A stretch of 64,000 nt of DNA from the NCBI RefSeq assembly GCF_013137895.1, contig NZ_CP053538.1, forward strand, positions 4,495,001 to 4,559,000, read 5' to 3'. The DNA comes from Hymenobacter taeanensis. Lineage in GTDB: Bacteria; Bacteroidota; Bacteroidia; Cytophagales; Hymenobacteraceae. Each line of letters begins with the position of its first letter. Positions within the stretch are counted from its first letter, which is position 1. The notes below the pieces were generated by a model. It did not search any database, had not been told where the DNA came from, and saw only the letters and a list, made by a program, of their open reading frames with translations. Positions 36,125 through 46,500 of the stretch are shown here, one piece after another. The position numbers and the translations under genes are program-made.

Positions 36125-38440
36125 CTATTGCAGCTTGAACGATGCCATTTGTACGTCGCGGGAGTTGCCGCCCACGAACACCTGGAAGTCGCCGGGTTCA
36201 GCTACCAGCTTTAGGTCGTTGTTGTAAAATTTCAGATCATCGGGGGTTAGGCGGAACGTGAGGGTGCGGCTCTCCCCTTTCTTCAACATCACTTTCTGGA
36301 AGCCTTTCAGCTCCTTTACTGGCCTAGAGATAGAGCCCACCATATCCCGGATGTAAAGCTGAGCTACCTCCTCGCCATCATAATTGCCGGTGTTCTTTAC
36401 GTTCACCTTTACCTCCAGCGTGCCGTTCATGGCAAGCGTGTTGGTGCTAAGCTCTGGCTTATCGTACTGAAACGTGGTGTAGCTCAGGCCGTAACCAAAC
36501 GGGTACAGCGGGTCGTTGGTCACGTCCAGGTAGCGCGACTTGTACTTATCAAGTGATACTCCGCCGTAAGGGCGACCGGTATTTTTGTGGTTGTAATACA
36601 ACGGAATTTGGCCAACCGATTGCGGGAAGGTTGCCGTGAGCTTACCGGAAGGGTTGTAGGCGCCAAACAATACATCGGCAATGGCATTGCCAGCCTGGCT
36701 GCCGGCAAACCAGGTTTCCAGCATAGCATCAGCATTCTGATCTTCCCAGGGCAGCGTTAGGGGGCGGCCGCTCATCAGCACAATTACCAATGGCTTACCG
36801 GTTTTCTTTAGCGCCTTCAGTAGCTCCAGCTGCTGGCCCGGCAGGCCTATGTCGGCGCGGCTGGCCGCCTCGCCAGTCATGCCCTGGCTCTCTCCTACTG
36901 CTGCCACAATCACGTCGGCTCCCTGGGCGGCTTGCACCGCTTCCTGAATCAGGGTTTCGGCACTACGCTTATCCACATTCAGTTCCCCGCCGTGCGCGTT
37001 GAGGCGGTCAATCATCTGCTGGTCGTCGGTGAAATTGGCCCCCTGAGCCGTCACGATTTTCACACTGTTGCCGGCTACATTGCGGATACCCTGCTCCAGT
37101 GAAACCGCCTGCTTCCAGTCGCCGGCGCCGCTCCAGGAGCCAATCATATCACGCTGGCGGGTAGCTAGGGGACCAACCAAGGCAATAGTGCCCACTTTTT
37201 TGAGGGGCAGGGTGTTGTTGCTGTTTTTAAGCAGCACCATGCTTTTGCGCGCAATGTCGCGGGCATCGGCTACGTACTCCTTCTTCATCATGGTAGCCTT
37301 GGCCCGCTTCTCATTGGTATAGAGATAGGGGTCTTGGAACAGGCCTAGCTTGTACTTGGCTTCCAGAATCCGACGGCAGGCCAGGTCAATCTGCTCCTGC
37401 TTCACGGTGCCATCCTTCAGGTTTTGAGCGAGATTCTTGAGGAATATTTCCCCCACCATGTCCTGGTCGATGCCTGCGTTCAGGGCCAGCGCCGACACCT
37501 GAGCATCGTTGCCCATGCCGTGGGCGCTCATTTCGTTGATGGCGGTATAGTCGGTGGCCACAAAACCATCGAAACCCCAATGATTCCGCAACAACTCCGT
37601 CATCAGCCACTTGTTGCCGGTAGCCGGAATGCCATTGATGTCATTAAACGACGACATCATGGAGCCCGCACCGGCCTCTACTGCGGCTTTGTAGGGCGGC
37701 AGGTACTCGTTGTACATGCGCACCAGGCTCATGTCGGTGGTGTTGTAGTCACGGCCGGCTTCGGCGGCACCGTAGAGGGCAAAGTGCTTCACGCAGGCCA
37801 TTACGGTGTTGTTTTTGGTCAGGTCAGAGCCCTGGTAGCCGCGCACCATTACGCGGGCAATCTGAGAGCCCAGATAAGGGTCCTCGCCCGAGCCTTCAGA
37901 GATACGGCCCCAGCGCGGGTCGCGGGCAATGTCTACCATGGGCGAGTACACCCAGTTGATACCGTCGGCAGAGGCCTCTTCGGCAGCAATGCGGGCACTA
38001 CGCTCAATGGCCTGCAGGTCCCAGCTGGAGGCCAGACCTAGCGCAATCGGGAAAATGGTGCGGTGGCCGTGAATTACGTCGTAGCCGAAAATGAGCGGAA
38101 TATGCAGGCGCGACTCCTTCACGGCCATTTCCTGCAGCTTGCGCGCGGCTTTAGGCGTGAAGGTGTTCAGCACCGAGCCCACATTGCCCTTGCGGATGTT
38201 GGCATCCACGTCTTTGCTTACTACGGGCCCGGTCACGTCAAAGCCCACCGTAATCATGTTGAGCTGGCCAATCTTTTCTTCCAGCGTCATCTTCTGCATC
38301 AGGTCGCTGATGAACTTGTTCATCTTCTGATCATCGGCCGACGGAGCAGTGGCGGTAGTGGAGTCGGCGTTGTGCGCTTGCAGCTGCGGCGTTAGCAACC
38401 CCAACGACATAAGCAGGGCAGTTCGGAAAACACGTTTCAT
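36125..38440 (-). CDS. GH3 beta-glucosidase (unit 2)
   Basis: This 771-residue secreted enzyme has a signal peptide and the full GH3 layout. The N-terminal TIM barrel holds the nucleophile Asp in GFVATDYTAIN. The alpha/beta sandwich carries KNSNNTLPL, AAVGESQGMTGEAASRAD (acid/base region) and VLMSGRPLTL. The C-terminal fibronectin type III-like domain ends DFQVFVGGNSRDVQMASFKLQ (last residues given partly). It would release glucose from beta-glucan oligomers in the periplasm. It is the last gene of unit 2, 190 bp after GH43, with a degenerate dispersed-repeat copy in the gap and a terminator behind it. Confidence 0.93.
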   Translation of the reverse strand: MKRVFRTALLMSLGLLTPQLQAHNADSTTATAPSADDQKMNKFISDLMQKMTLEEKIGQLNMITVGFDVTGPVVSKDVDANIRKGNVGSVLNTFTPKAARKLQEMAVKESRLHIPLIFGYDVIHGHRTIFPIALGLASSWDLQAIERSARIAAEEASADGINWVYSPMVDIARDPRWGRISEGSGEDPYLGSQIARVMVRGYQGSDLTKNNTVMACVKHFALYGAAEAGRDYNTTDMSLVRMYNEYLPPYKAAVEAGAGSMMSSFNDINGIPATGNKWLMTELLRNHWGFDGFVATDYTAINEMSAHGMGNDAQVSALALNAGIDQDMVGEIFLKNLAQNLKDGTVKQEQIDLACRRILEAKYKLGLFQDPYLYTNEKRAKATMMKKEYVADARDIARKSMVLLKNSNNTLPLKKVGTIALVGPLATRQRDMIGSWSGAGDWKQAVSLEQGIRNVAGNSVKIVTAQGANFTDDQQMIDRLNAHGGELNVDKRSAETLIQEAVQAAQGADVIVAAVGESQGMTGEAASRADIGLPGQQLELLKALKKTGKPLVIVLMSGRPLTLPWEDQNADAMLETWFAGSQAGNAIADVLFGAYNPSGKLTATFPQSVGQIPLYYNHKNTGRPYGGVSLDKYKSRYLDVTNDPLYPFGYGLSYTTFQYDKPELSTNTLAMNGTLEVKVNVKNTGNYDGEEVAQLYIRDMVGSISRPVKELKGFQKVMLKKGESRTLTFRLTPDDLKFYNNDLKLVAEPGDFQVFVGGNSRDVQMASFKLQ

Positions 38441-38506
38441 ATGGGAATGGAAAGGAATTAAGAATCAGAGCAAGTCAGTGAGGTGAGCAATCTGCACCCC
38501 CTTTAC

Positions 38507-38551
38507 TGAGCTGAGTTGAAGCAACGCTACCGCTTCATAGCAGAAACCTGG
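38507..38551. repeat. degenerate copy of the REP-like element
   Basis: The segment TTGAAGCAACGCTACCGCTTCA and its flanks match the left part of the repeat at 40417-40527 with several changes. The right arm is not clearly recognisable. It lies between GH43 and GH3 within one operon. Confidence 0.5.
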
Positions 38552-38630
38552 AGCTACAGAGATGCGACAGCGCGGCCCAGAGGACGACTTGTTTCTACTT
38601 ACCTCGCTTCAACAACAGCAAAACGTAACG

Positions 38631-40394
38631 CTACTTCACTGCCAGCACAGAAGTGCGCGACGAAACGCCGTTTTCGTTGATAGCCTCAATGGTATAGTAA
38701 TAAGGCAGGTCTTTGTCCATGCCTTTGAAGTAATATTCGGCGGCTCCGTGCACCATTATGCAGCTGTAGAGCTTGTCGGGCGCTATTCCTACGTGAATGT
38801 TGTAGGCGTAGGCATCAGCAGAAGGAGTCCAATTTAACCAGGCACTGCGCTTGTCCTTCTCGGTGCGCAATACTACAAAACCTTTTACTTGGTTGGGTGG
38901 TGAACCACTCCCAAGCCCAAAAATTCGTAGGCCACTCAGGGCAAACTTACCCGTGGGCATATGGATATTTTCAAGCTTAAGGTAGCGCGTTTGTACTGGC
39001 CTAGCTAGCTCAATATAGTCGTGGGGCACATCAGTCTGGTTGCGGCTTTTGTCTACCAGCACCTTCCACTTCCTGCCGTCTTTCGACTCCCACAGCCTGT
39101 ACTGATGATAAATTCCCTGCTGCTTGCCCAGGAATGCTGCATCTTGGTCAGCATAGTTAATCTGGATGGCATGTACCGTACTCAAACTACCTAAGTCAGT
39201 TTGTAGATACTCGCCCTTATTGCCCGTAGCAGCACTCCAGCACGTTTTTATACTCTCATCAACGGCATAATTGGGCTCATACCCACCAAGCGTAGATGAC
39301 ACCTGCACGGGCTTTTGGTAGTTAAGCAGCATCCAGCCTGTGAACCGACTTTTGAGGTGGTCCTCGGGACCGGTGGGCAGGTAGTGCGGATAGTCGCCAA
39401 AATCAGTATTGGCGTACAGCACGCCGTCTTTATCAAAACCCGCGGGCCATAGGCCTAGCCGTCGTTCAAAATTGTTTTTTACCGATATCACCATGGTAGA
39501 CAAGTGCCACCAGTTACCCCAGGTATCCTGAAAGGTGTTGCCATGGCCCGCCCCACGGGCAAAACCACCGGGCTTATAGGCAAATGGGTTGTGCTTTTGC
39601 GGGGTAAAGGGGCCTAGCGGCTTGTCACTTATCTGCACCCCATCGGCGTAGCCGCTAAATTCAGTGCCCGGGGCTCCATACTGCAAGTAATACTTTCCCT
39701 GATACTTAGTCATCCAGGCACCCTCCATAAAGGGGGACAGGAACGTGTTATCTAAGTATTCACCAAAGCGCTGCCAGCCAAACTGCTTGTCGTTGAGCCC
39801 GAACATAGTTTTGGGCTGCCCGATGGGCTGGAAGGTTTTGCGGCTGATTTGCTGGCCATAAAGCGGAAACTCATTGCTGCTGCCCCAATACAGATACAAT
39901 TTGCCGTCATCATCGAGAAAAAAGGCCGGGTCCCAGGCGCCAATCTGGAATGGCTCCACGGCCTCCCTCCACTCATTGGCCTTGGGGTTGGTGCTCATCC
40001 AGATGGGGAAGTTTTTCTCGTGAGTTGAGCCAAAAACCAACAGCGTGTCACCTAGCACAAACACGGCGGGGGCGCACAGGTCATCATATACCTTGTGTTG
40101 GGGCTTGAGGAAAGAGCGGGAAATAAACTTCCAGTTGTAGAGGTCCTTGCTCCACCAGTAGCCCCACTGGTTAGTGCTGAATAGGTAATACTCTCCTTTA
40201 TATAGGGTAATAACCGGGTCGGCGGTGGCGCGGTGCCGGCCCGCTTCCGCAAAGTTCGGGATGGGCGTGTAGCCGTAATCCAGGTTCAGCGGGTTGCAAT
40301 ACGTACGCTGGCCTGGGCTGGAGGCTGGCTGGGCCTGTCCTGGACCAGAGAGGCCTAGCAGCGCGGAAAGAAGCAGGAGCAGGATTCGGGGCAT
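38631..40394 (-). CDS. GH43-family glycoside hydrolase with discoidin (F5/8) and Fn3-like modules
   Basis: This 587-residue secreted protein has a signal peptide ending PGQAQP and a five-bladed beta-propeller. Candidate catalytic residues are the Asp in RATADPVITLY (base), the Asp in GAWDPAFF and the Glu in FMEGAWMTKY (acid). The C-terminal half holds a discoidin/CBM32-like domain (AIQINYADQDAAFLGKQ ... LKLENIHMPTGKFALSG) and a short Fn3-like module (AWLNWTPSADAYAYNIHV). GH43-type enzymes usually act on arabinosyl, xylosyl or galactosyl bonds; its place in a glucan unit is unusual. It is 151 bp after GH144, with an inverted repeat in the gap. Confidence 0.85.
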   Translation of the reverse strand: MPRILLLLLSALLGLSGPGQAQPASSPGQRTYCNPLNLDYGYTPIPNFAEAGRHRATADPVITLYKGEYYLFSTNQWGYWWSKDLYNWKFISRSFLKPQHKVYDDLCAPAVFVLGDTLLVFGSTHEKNFPIWMSTNPKANEWREAVEPFQIGAWDPAFFLDDDGKLYLYWGSSNEFPLYGQQISRKTFQPIGQPKTMFGLNDKQFGWQRFGEYLDNTFLSPFMEGAWMTKYQGKYYLQYGAPGTEFSGYADGVQISDKPLGPFTPQKHNPFAYKPGGFARGAGHGNTFQDTWGNWWHLSTMVISVKNNFERRLGLWPAGFDKDGVLYANTDFGDYPHYLPTGPEDHLKSRFTGWMLLNYQKPVQVSSTLGGYEPNYAVDESIKTCWSAATGNKGEYLQTDLGSLSTVHAIQINYADQDAAFLGKQQGIYHQYRLWESKDGRKWKVLVDKSRNQTDVPHDYIELARPVQTRYLKLENIHMPTGKFALSGLRIFGLGSGSPPNQVKGFVVLRTEKDKRSAWLNWTPSADAYAYNIHVGIAPDKLYSCIMVHGAAEYYFKGMDKDLPYYYTIEAINENGVSSRTSVLAVK

Positions 40395-40416
40395 GGTGGA
40401 GGATAGTACTTAAGAG

Positions 40417-40527
40417 GACCATCAGGCTGAGCGCAGTCGAAGCAACGCTACCGCTTCAATGCCGATACCTAGGCCAGTTGACCTGGCCAGCAGCAAAGCG
40501 GCTTCGACTGCGCTCAGCATGATGGTC
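40417..40527. repeat. REP-like inverted repeat in the GH144-GH43 gap
   Basis: Arms at 40417-40443 and 40501-40527 are reverse complements with one mismatch (core GCTGAGCGCAGTCGAAGC / GCTTCGACTGCGCTCAGC). A smaller hairpin GAAGC...GCTTC (40438-40456) is nested inside. The core sequence resembles known dispersed intergenic repeats of several bacteria; it may affect mRNA stability between the two enzyme genes. Confidence 0.8.
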
Positions 40528-40545
40528 TGCCTTTTAGTAAACAGC

Positions 40546-41910
40546 TTACTTCTTTACTTGTGGGCTTTCGAAGCCCAGCTTCGTGAGGCCGCGCTGCACA
40601 TCGGGGCTGCTCATGAAAAGCTTCCAGAGCAGGCCCGAACGGTGATTTTCAATCATGCCCACAATGGGGCCCTGGTCAATGGCCAGGTGCGACTTAGCGT
40701 ACCAGTTGTGGTGCTCACTAAAGCCATCAACAAACCCGTACTCGCTCCAAATCTTGTCGCCGAGGTCGTTGTAGAAATGCTTCATAGCCGCCATAGACTC
40801 CTGGGGGGCATACGGCATAGCCGATAACGCCGCAGTGGGCGAAATCACTCCTAAGTCTTCGGTGGGCGAGTGGGCTGCGTACCCTTTGTAGCTGTCAGAA
40901 GCCGTTAGGCCCCAGCTATTGGGGCCGTAGCCCTTGTACTTCTTGGGGTTATCAACGCAGTAAGCGTAATTGATGCGGGTGTGCGCCTGGTTTTGCTGCC
41001 AGTAATCGGCGTACTGGTCTTTCAGACCGCGGGGGTCAAGGCCCAGAAACGTGTAGTGCGAGAAAAACAGCGGCCCACCGTAGTCAAAGCCTAAGGGCAG
41101 CTTGATGTTGTAGAACTCCTTGCCGTTTTTGAAGTAGTCGCCGGTAGCCCAGCCCTGGTCATACACCTTCTTATCGATGGCGTACTTAGGCGATGATGCG
41201 GCCAGTACATAGGTTATCAGGCACTCATTCCAGCCATGAATCTGGTGGTTCATGCTCCAGCCGTTGTTGGGGCTCCAGTGCCAGTACAGCACGTTTTGGC
41301 CGCCTTGGGTGTGCCAGTTCCACTCCACCCCTTCCCACATCCAAAGAATGTGGTTGCGTAGGTCCTGCTCGGTTTTGCTGGCGCCGGTAAAGTATTGGCG
41401 GGCGCAAATCAGGCCCTCAAACAGAAAGGAAGTTTCTACCAGGTCGCCGCCATCATCTTTCTGGCTGAAGCGAATAACCTTGCCCGTAGCTCCATTCAGC
41501 CAGTGCGGAAACACGCCGTGGAAGGAATCAGACTTCTCCAGAAACTTCACGATTTTGAAAATGCGGCCGGCCGCCTCTTCCCTTGGAATCCACTTGCGCT
41601 CGGCGGCCACGATAATGGCCATAATTCCGAAGCCCGTGCCCCCCGTGGTGACTACCTCATTGCCGTACTCGTAGGCCACATTGCTCCGCTCGCGGGCCAT
41701 GCCGGATACGGGGTGCCCGAAGTCCCAGAAGTAGCGGAAGGTTTGCCGCTGCACCAGGTCCAGCAGCTGCTCATCCGTTAGGTTCTTGGGGCGTTTCCTG
41801 GGGTCGAAGGTAGTGGCAGTGATTGGCGCTTTTTTAGCGGCTGGCTTTTGCTGAGCCCCCACTAGGCCAGGGAGCAGCAGCCAGAAAAATATCAGAAAGC
41901 GTGTTTTCAT
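40546..41910 (-). CDS. GH144-type glucoamylase-fold endo-beta-1,2-glucanase candidate
   Basis: This 454-residue secreted protein has a signal peptide (MKTRFLIFFWLLLPGLVGAQ) and the (alpha/alpha)6 glucoamylase-like fold of PF10091/GH144. Supporting stretches include FRYFWDFGHPVSGMARERS, TTGGTGFGIMAIIVAAERKW, HWLNGATGKVIRFSQKDDGGD and LGLDPRG, with NSWGLTASDSYKGYAAHSP near the C terminus. Characterised members from Chitinophaga and Bacteroidota cut beta-1,2-glucan. It lies 81 bp after SusD in unit 2 and pairs logically with the GH3 gene downstream. The exact linkage is inferred from family, not seen. Confidence 0.85.
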   Translation of the reverse strand: MKTRFLIFFWLLLPGLVGAQQKPAAKKAPITATTFDPRKRPKNLTDEQLLDLVQRQTFRYFWDFGHPVSGMARERSNVAYEYGNEVVTTGGTGFGIMAIIVAAERKWIPREEAAGRIFKIVKFLEKSDSFHGVFPHWLNGATGKVIRFSQKDDGGDLVETSFLFEGLICARQYFTGASKTEQDLRNHILWMWEGVEWNWHTQGGQNVLYWHWSPNNGWSMNHQIHGWNECLITYVLAASSPKYAIDKKVYDQGWATGDYFKNGKEFYNIKLPLGFDYGGPLFFSHYTFLGLDPRGLKDQYADYWQQNQAHTRINYAYCVDNPKKYKGYGPNSWGLTASDSYKGYAAHSPTEDLGVISPTAALSAMPYAPQESMAAMKHFYNDLGDKIWSEYGFVDGFSEHHNWYAKSHLAIDQGPIVGMIENHRSGLLWKLFMSSPDVQRGLTKLGFESPQVKK

Positions 41911-41991
41911 ATAGTAGTGTTTAGCGGGCCCCGAGAAGGAAAGGCCGCCCCACGGCAGATTCGCAGAACGACCTTTACCTTACCTGGCCAC

Positions 41992-43533
41992 TTAGTACCC
42001 AGGGTTTTGGGTGAGCTGACCGCCGCTCAAGTCAATTTGCTCCTGCGGGATGGGGAATAGCTCATTTTTACCCTTCGTGAACGTTTTGCCCTGCGCCGCG
42101 AAAATGGGCACAATGCGGCCAGGCTGCACGCTCTCCTGGCGCACCAGGTCAAAGAACCGGTCATGCTCCAGGGCCAGTTCTACGCGGCGCTCCTGCCAGA
42201 TATTGGCCAGTGTAACGGTAGTGCGGGCGGGCAGGCCAGCCCGTGACCGAACCAGGTTAAGATTAGTTAGCGCAACGGCCGTGTTACCCGTTTGAAAAGC
42301 GGCCTCGGCGTTAATGAGCAGCACCTCGGCGTAGCGCATCACCCGAATGTTCTTGGGCAGAAAATCGTTGTTGCCGCAGTTTTTCTCCTGGGTGCGGCTG
42401 TGGTAAGCCTTATAGCTGTACCGGAAGTTCTCTACTGAGTCTTTGCTCGGAATGCGGAAGCCATCCCAGAGCACCGTACCCGTGCGGGCCGTGGTGATAA
42501 AGATGATGCTGCCCGCCCGGCGCTTGTCGCCGGGTTCGTAGGCATCGGCCAACTGCTGGGTAGGAGTATTAAATCCAAAACCCAGGTCGGCCCAGCCACC
42601 GCGGCCGCCTGAGCGTGGCCCCTGGCTTACGGTGTAGAGCTCCACCGCCGAGTTGTTACAGGCGGAGTTAATGCCCGTTTGCACCTCAAAAATCGACTCC
42701 TGACTGTTGGCCCCTACCTCGCGCCAAATCCCCTCATAGTTAGGATACAGACCGTATGCCCCCGATTTGCCCGTGATAATTTCATTGGTGAGGGCGTAGG
42801 CCTGCTGGTAGTTTTTCTGGTAGAGATACACCTTGGCCAGCATAGCCTGCGCGGCAGCTTTGGTAGCGCGGCCGGTTTCGGTGGCTCCCTTCAGGGGCAG
42901 GTTGTTGGCCGCAAACTGCAGGTCATCAATAATGAGCTGGTAAATTTCCTGGGCGGTGGCCCGCTTCTGTAGCTCGGGGTTATTCAGCTCTGAGGCGGCC
43001 GGCACCCGGTCTAGCTTCGGCACGCCGCCAAACAGGCGCACCATGTTGAAGTAGAAATACCCGCGCAGAAACCTTACTTCGCCAATCAGGCGGTTGCGGG
43101 TGGTTTCCGGGGCAGGACTCAGCGGAATCTTATCAAGGGCCTGGTTTGCCCGGTTGATACCCTGGAAATACCCCTTCCAAGCATTGTTGACCACCCCATT
43201 GGTTGCATTCAGGGTGAGGTTGTCAACTTCAGCGGCGGCGGAGTAGTCTTGGGGCGTGCTGCCTTTGTCGGAGTCGTCGGAGGCAATATCCGTCAGAATC
43301 ACGAACTGCAGGCCGTGAATATCGGGTCCAAAACCACCCAGATACATGGTGTTGTACACCCCATCAACGAGCTTCTGTGCCGCCGCGGGGTCAGTGCGGA
43401 TTTGGTCCTCGGTGAGCTGGCCCTGGGGAGCTACTTCCAGGAAATCTTTACAGCCTACGGCACCTGCCGTAAGCGCCAGGCCTAGCGCCGCCAGGTAGAA
43501 GCGCCGGGAAATAGTAGTTGCTATGGCTTTCAT
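41992..43533 (-). CDS. SusD/RagB-like nutrient-binding lipoprotein (unit 2)
   Basis: This 513-residue lipoprotein has lipid Cys in AGAVGCKDFLEVAPQGQL and the typical SusD helices (VDGVYNTMYLGGFGPDI, VRFLRGYFYFNMVRLFGGVP). The C terminus ends LFPIPQEQIDLSGGQLTQNPGY (partly given). It lies 12 bp after its SusC gene. It would bind the glucan oligomers taken up by the STN-containing SusC of this unit. Confidence 0.95.
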   Translation of the reverse strand: MKAIATTISRRFYLAALGLALTAGAVGCKDFLEVAPQGQLTEDQIRTDPAAAQKLVDGVYNTMYLGGFGPDIHGLQFVILTDIASDDSDKGSTPQDYSAAAEVDNLTLNATNGVVNNAWKGYFQGINRANQALDKIPLSPAPETTRNRLIGEVRFLRGYFYFNMVRLFGGVPKLDRVPAASELNNPELQKRATAQEIYQLIIDDLQFAANNLPLKGATETGRATKAAAQAMLAKVYLYQKNYQQAYALTNEIITGKSGAYGLYPNYEGIWREVGANSQESIFEVQTGINSACNNSAVELYTVSQGPRSGGRGGWADLGFGFNTPTQQLADAYEPGDKRRAGSIIFITTARTGTVLWDGFRIPSKDSVENFRYSYKAYHSRTQEKNCGNNDFLPKNIRVMRYAEVLLINAEAAFQTGNTAVALTNLNLVRSRAGLPARTTVTLANIWQERRVELALEHDRFFDLVRQESVQPGRIVPIFAAQGKTFTKGKNELFPIPQEQIDLSGGQLTQNPGY

Positions 43534-43545
43534 GAGGCGACGGAC

Positions 43546-46500
43546 TTAGAAATTAACATTGAGACCGAGCGCGAGCGTGCGGCTGGTGGGGTACGTGGTA
43601 GCTTCAATGCCCGCATCCAAGGGGCCACCAGGCAGCTCCGGCGTAAAGCCCGAGTAGTTGGTGATGGTGAACAGGTTCTGGCCCGTGGCAAACACCCGCA
43701 GCGAGGAAATGTGCGCCCGCTTGGTGAGGTCGGCGGGAATGGTGTAGCCCAGTACCAGGTTGTTCAGCCGAATGTAGGAGCCCGACTCAATGAAATACGT
43801 GGAATTTGGCGTGTTGCTGCGAATAGCAAACGGGTCGGTCTGCGACGGATTAGTCGGGGTCCAGCGGTTATTGGCGAAGTCCGATTCAATGTTGTCCGTC
43901 ACGGCGTTGCTGGCCTGCCGCTTGTAGTTGTACACGTCATTGTTCACGTTGCCCGAAAACACAAACGAGAAATCAAGCCCCTTGTAGTTGAGCCCGCCGT
44001 TGATGCCAAAGTACATGGGCGGCTGGTACGAGCCCGCGTATACCCGGTCGTTAGGATCAATCACGCCGTCGCCGTTTGTGTCAGCGTACTTCAGGTCACC
44101 GGGTTGGGGCGTCAGGAAGGTATACTTCGGATAGGCATCAATCTCGGCCTGGTTCTGAAATACTCCTACTGCCTTCAGCACGTAGAAGCTGCCCGCAGCT
44201 ACCCCGTTACCGGAGCGTGTTACGTTGTTGGCACCGCCAAACAAGGCTTGCCCGCCGTTGAGAGCCTCAATACGGTTCTTGTTGAAAGTGGCATTCACCC
44301 CAAAGTTGTAGGAAAAGTCGTCACCTACGTTGTTGCGCCAGGTAAGGGCCGCCTCCACGCCACGGTTGCTGATGTCGGCGGCGTTGGTAATGTACTGGTT
44401 GTTGGGGTCACCGAACAGGGCCGGAATGTTCACCGGAATCAGGGCGTCGGTGGTGGTTTTGCGGTAGTAGGTTAGCTCACCGGTCAGGTGGTTGTTTAGC
44501 GTGGCAAACTCCACGGCCGCATCATACTCCGTGGTTACTTCCCAGCGTACATCCCGGTCTTTAATCTGACTGATAACAGCCCCCAGCACAGGCGCGTTGT
44601 TGAACACATACGGGATGTTCACATCGGCCGTGGTGATGTAGGCGTTGGCATCAATCTGGTCGTTGCCGAGCTGCCCATAGCTGGCGCGCAGCTTCAGGAA
44701 GTTCAGTACGTTCTGATCTTTCAGGAATCCCTCCTCAGTCAGTACCCAGCCCAGGCCTAACGAGGGAAACAGCCCCCAGCGCTGACTGGAGTTGAACTTA
44801 GAGGTGCCATCGTAGCGCACGTTCGTTGTCAGCAGGTACTTATCGGCGAAGGCGTAGTTGATGCGGCCCAGGAACGAAAGGCGCCGATCTTTCCCCAGCA
44901 CGGGTGAGCCGTTGACGGACGTATTCGGGTCGCCGGTGCCAAGGTACCACTGGTTCGGGTCTTCGGGCACGTTGCGCCGGCTGCCAGAAAGGGAGTTGGT
45001 GTTTCCCTCTTCCATCACGGTACCGGCCAGCACCGTCAGGTTGTGCTTCTCAGCAAAAACCCGCTGGTAGGTGGCCGTATTTTCCCAGAGGTAGCGGCTG
45101 CTGTTGATCTGGGTTACATCGAGAGAGCTCTGCGGATTGCGCTGGTTGCCCCCGGCGGCCAGGAACGTTTGCTCATCATTGAGGTACTGATAGTTGTAAA
45201 CGCGCCGGTTGTTGAAACTCAGGTCAACGTTGATAGCTGAGCGCAGTGTGAGCCCCTCAATGGGCAGAAAATTCAGGCCTACGTTGCCTTGCAGGCGATT
45301 CTCGTAGGAGCGATTATTGTTCTTCTCAATGTCGAGAAGGGGGTTGCCCACGTTGCCAAAGGCGGAGGTATTGCCGTAGCGGCCACCCTCCTTGGCCGTA
45401 ATAATGGGCGCCGCGCGGTACGAATTCTGGAAGGCCGTCCCGAAGTTTACATCCCGGGTATTGGCCCGACTAAATGAAGCCTGCGAGTTGATGCTGAACT
45501 TAGGCGAGATGGTAAAGTCGGTGTTGGAGCGGACGGTCAGGCGGGAAAACTTGTTGTTGATGGCCAGGCCATCATCCTGCAAAATATTGCCGCTGAAGTA
45601 GTACCTCACGCTCTCGTTCGCTCCCGATACTGCCAGATTATGGTTCTGGTACATGGCTCGCCGCAGAAGCTGGTCGTACCAGTCGGTGTCGGCGGTGGTG
45701 GTGGGTATCGTTACGTTGGGGGAAGTGCTGCGCAGGTACTCTATGTATTGCCCCGCATCGGCCATTTTCACCAGGTGAGCGGCTTGCTTGAAGCCAATGG
45801 TGGTGTTATAGCTTAACACCGGCTTGCCCTGCTTGCCCTTTTTGGTGGTTACGATGATAACGCCGTTGGCGCCGCGCACCCCGTAGATAGCCGCCGCCGA
45901 GGCATCCTTGAGTACGTCAATCGTCTCAATATCGGAGTTGCTCAGGTTACGGATGTCGGTGGTTTGCACGCCATCTACCACGTACAAGGGGTTGGCGCCG
46001 GCCAGCAGCGTACCCGTGCCTCGTATCCGGACTACGGGTTGAGCATTAGGCGTGCCGTCGGTGGTGATTTGCACGCCGGCCGTTTTGCCTTGCAGCGCCT
46101 GGGTTGGTGTCTGCACCGGCTGGTTCACAATTTCCTCGCCCTCAATGCGCGCCACGGCCCCGGTTACGTCCTGCTTGCGCTGGGTGCCATAGCCCACTAC
46201 CACAACCTCGCTGAGGGCTTGTGAGTCGGGGGCCAGGTTTACATCAACAGTAGTGCGCCCTCCTATTGCTACCTCCTGAGAGGTGTAGCCAATAAAGGAG
46301 AACACCAGGGTCCCATTATCAGGGGCAACAAGGGTGTAGCGCCCCTCCAGGTCGGTTTGGGTACCCGTGGCTGAGCCTTTCACTACCACGTTTACGCCGG
46401 GCAGCCCCGCTCCTTTTTCATCCACTACCCGGCCGGTTATGGTAACGTCGGCGAGGGCAGCTGGCCGCAGAATAATACCGCTGGCAAAGGGCTCGTAGGC

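Noticed and set aside
38507..40527. CRISPR-like repeats in the unit 2 gaps
   Set aside because: Only two unequal copies, no regular spacing and no cas genes.
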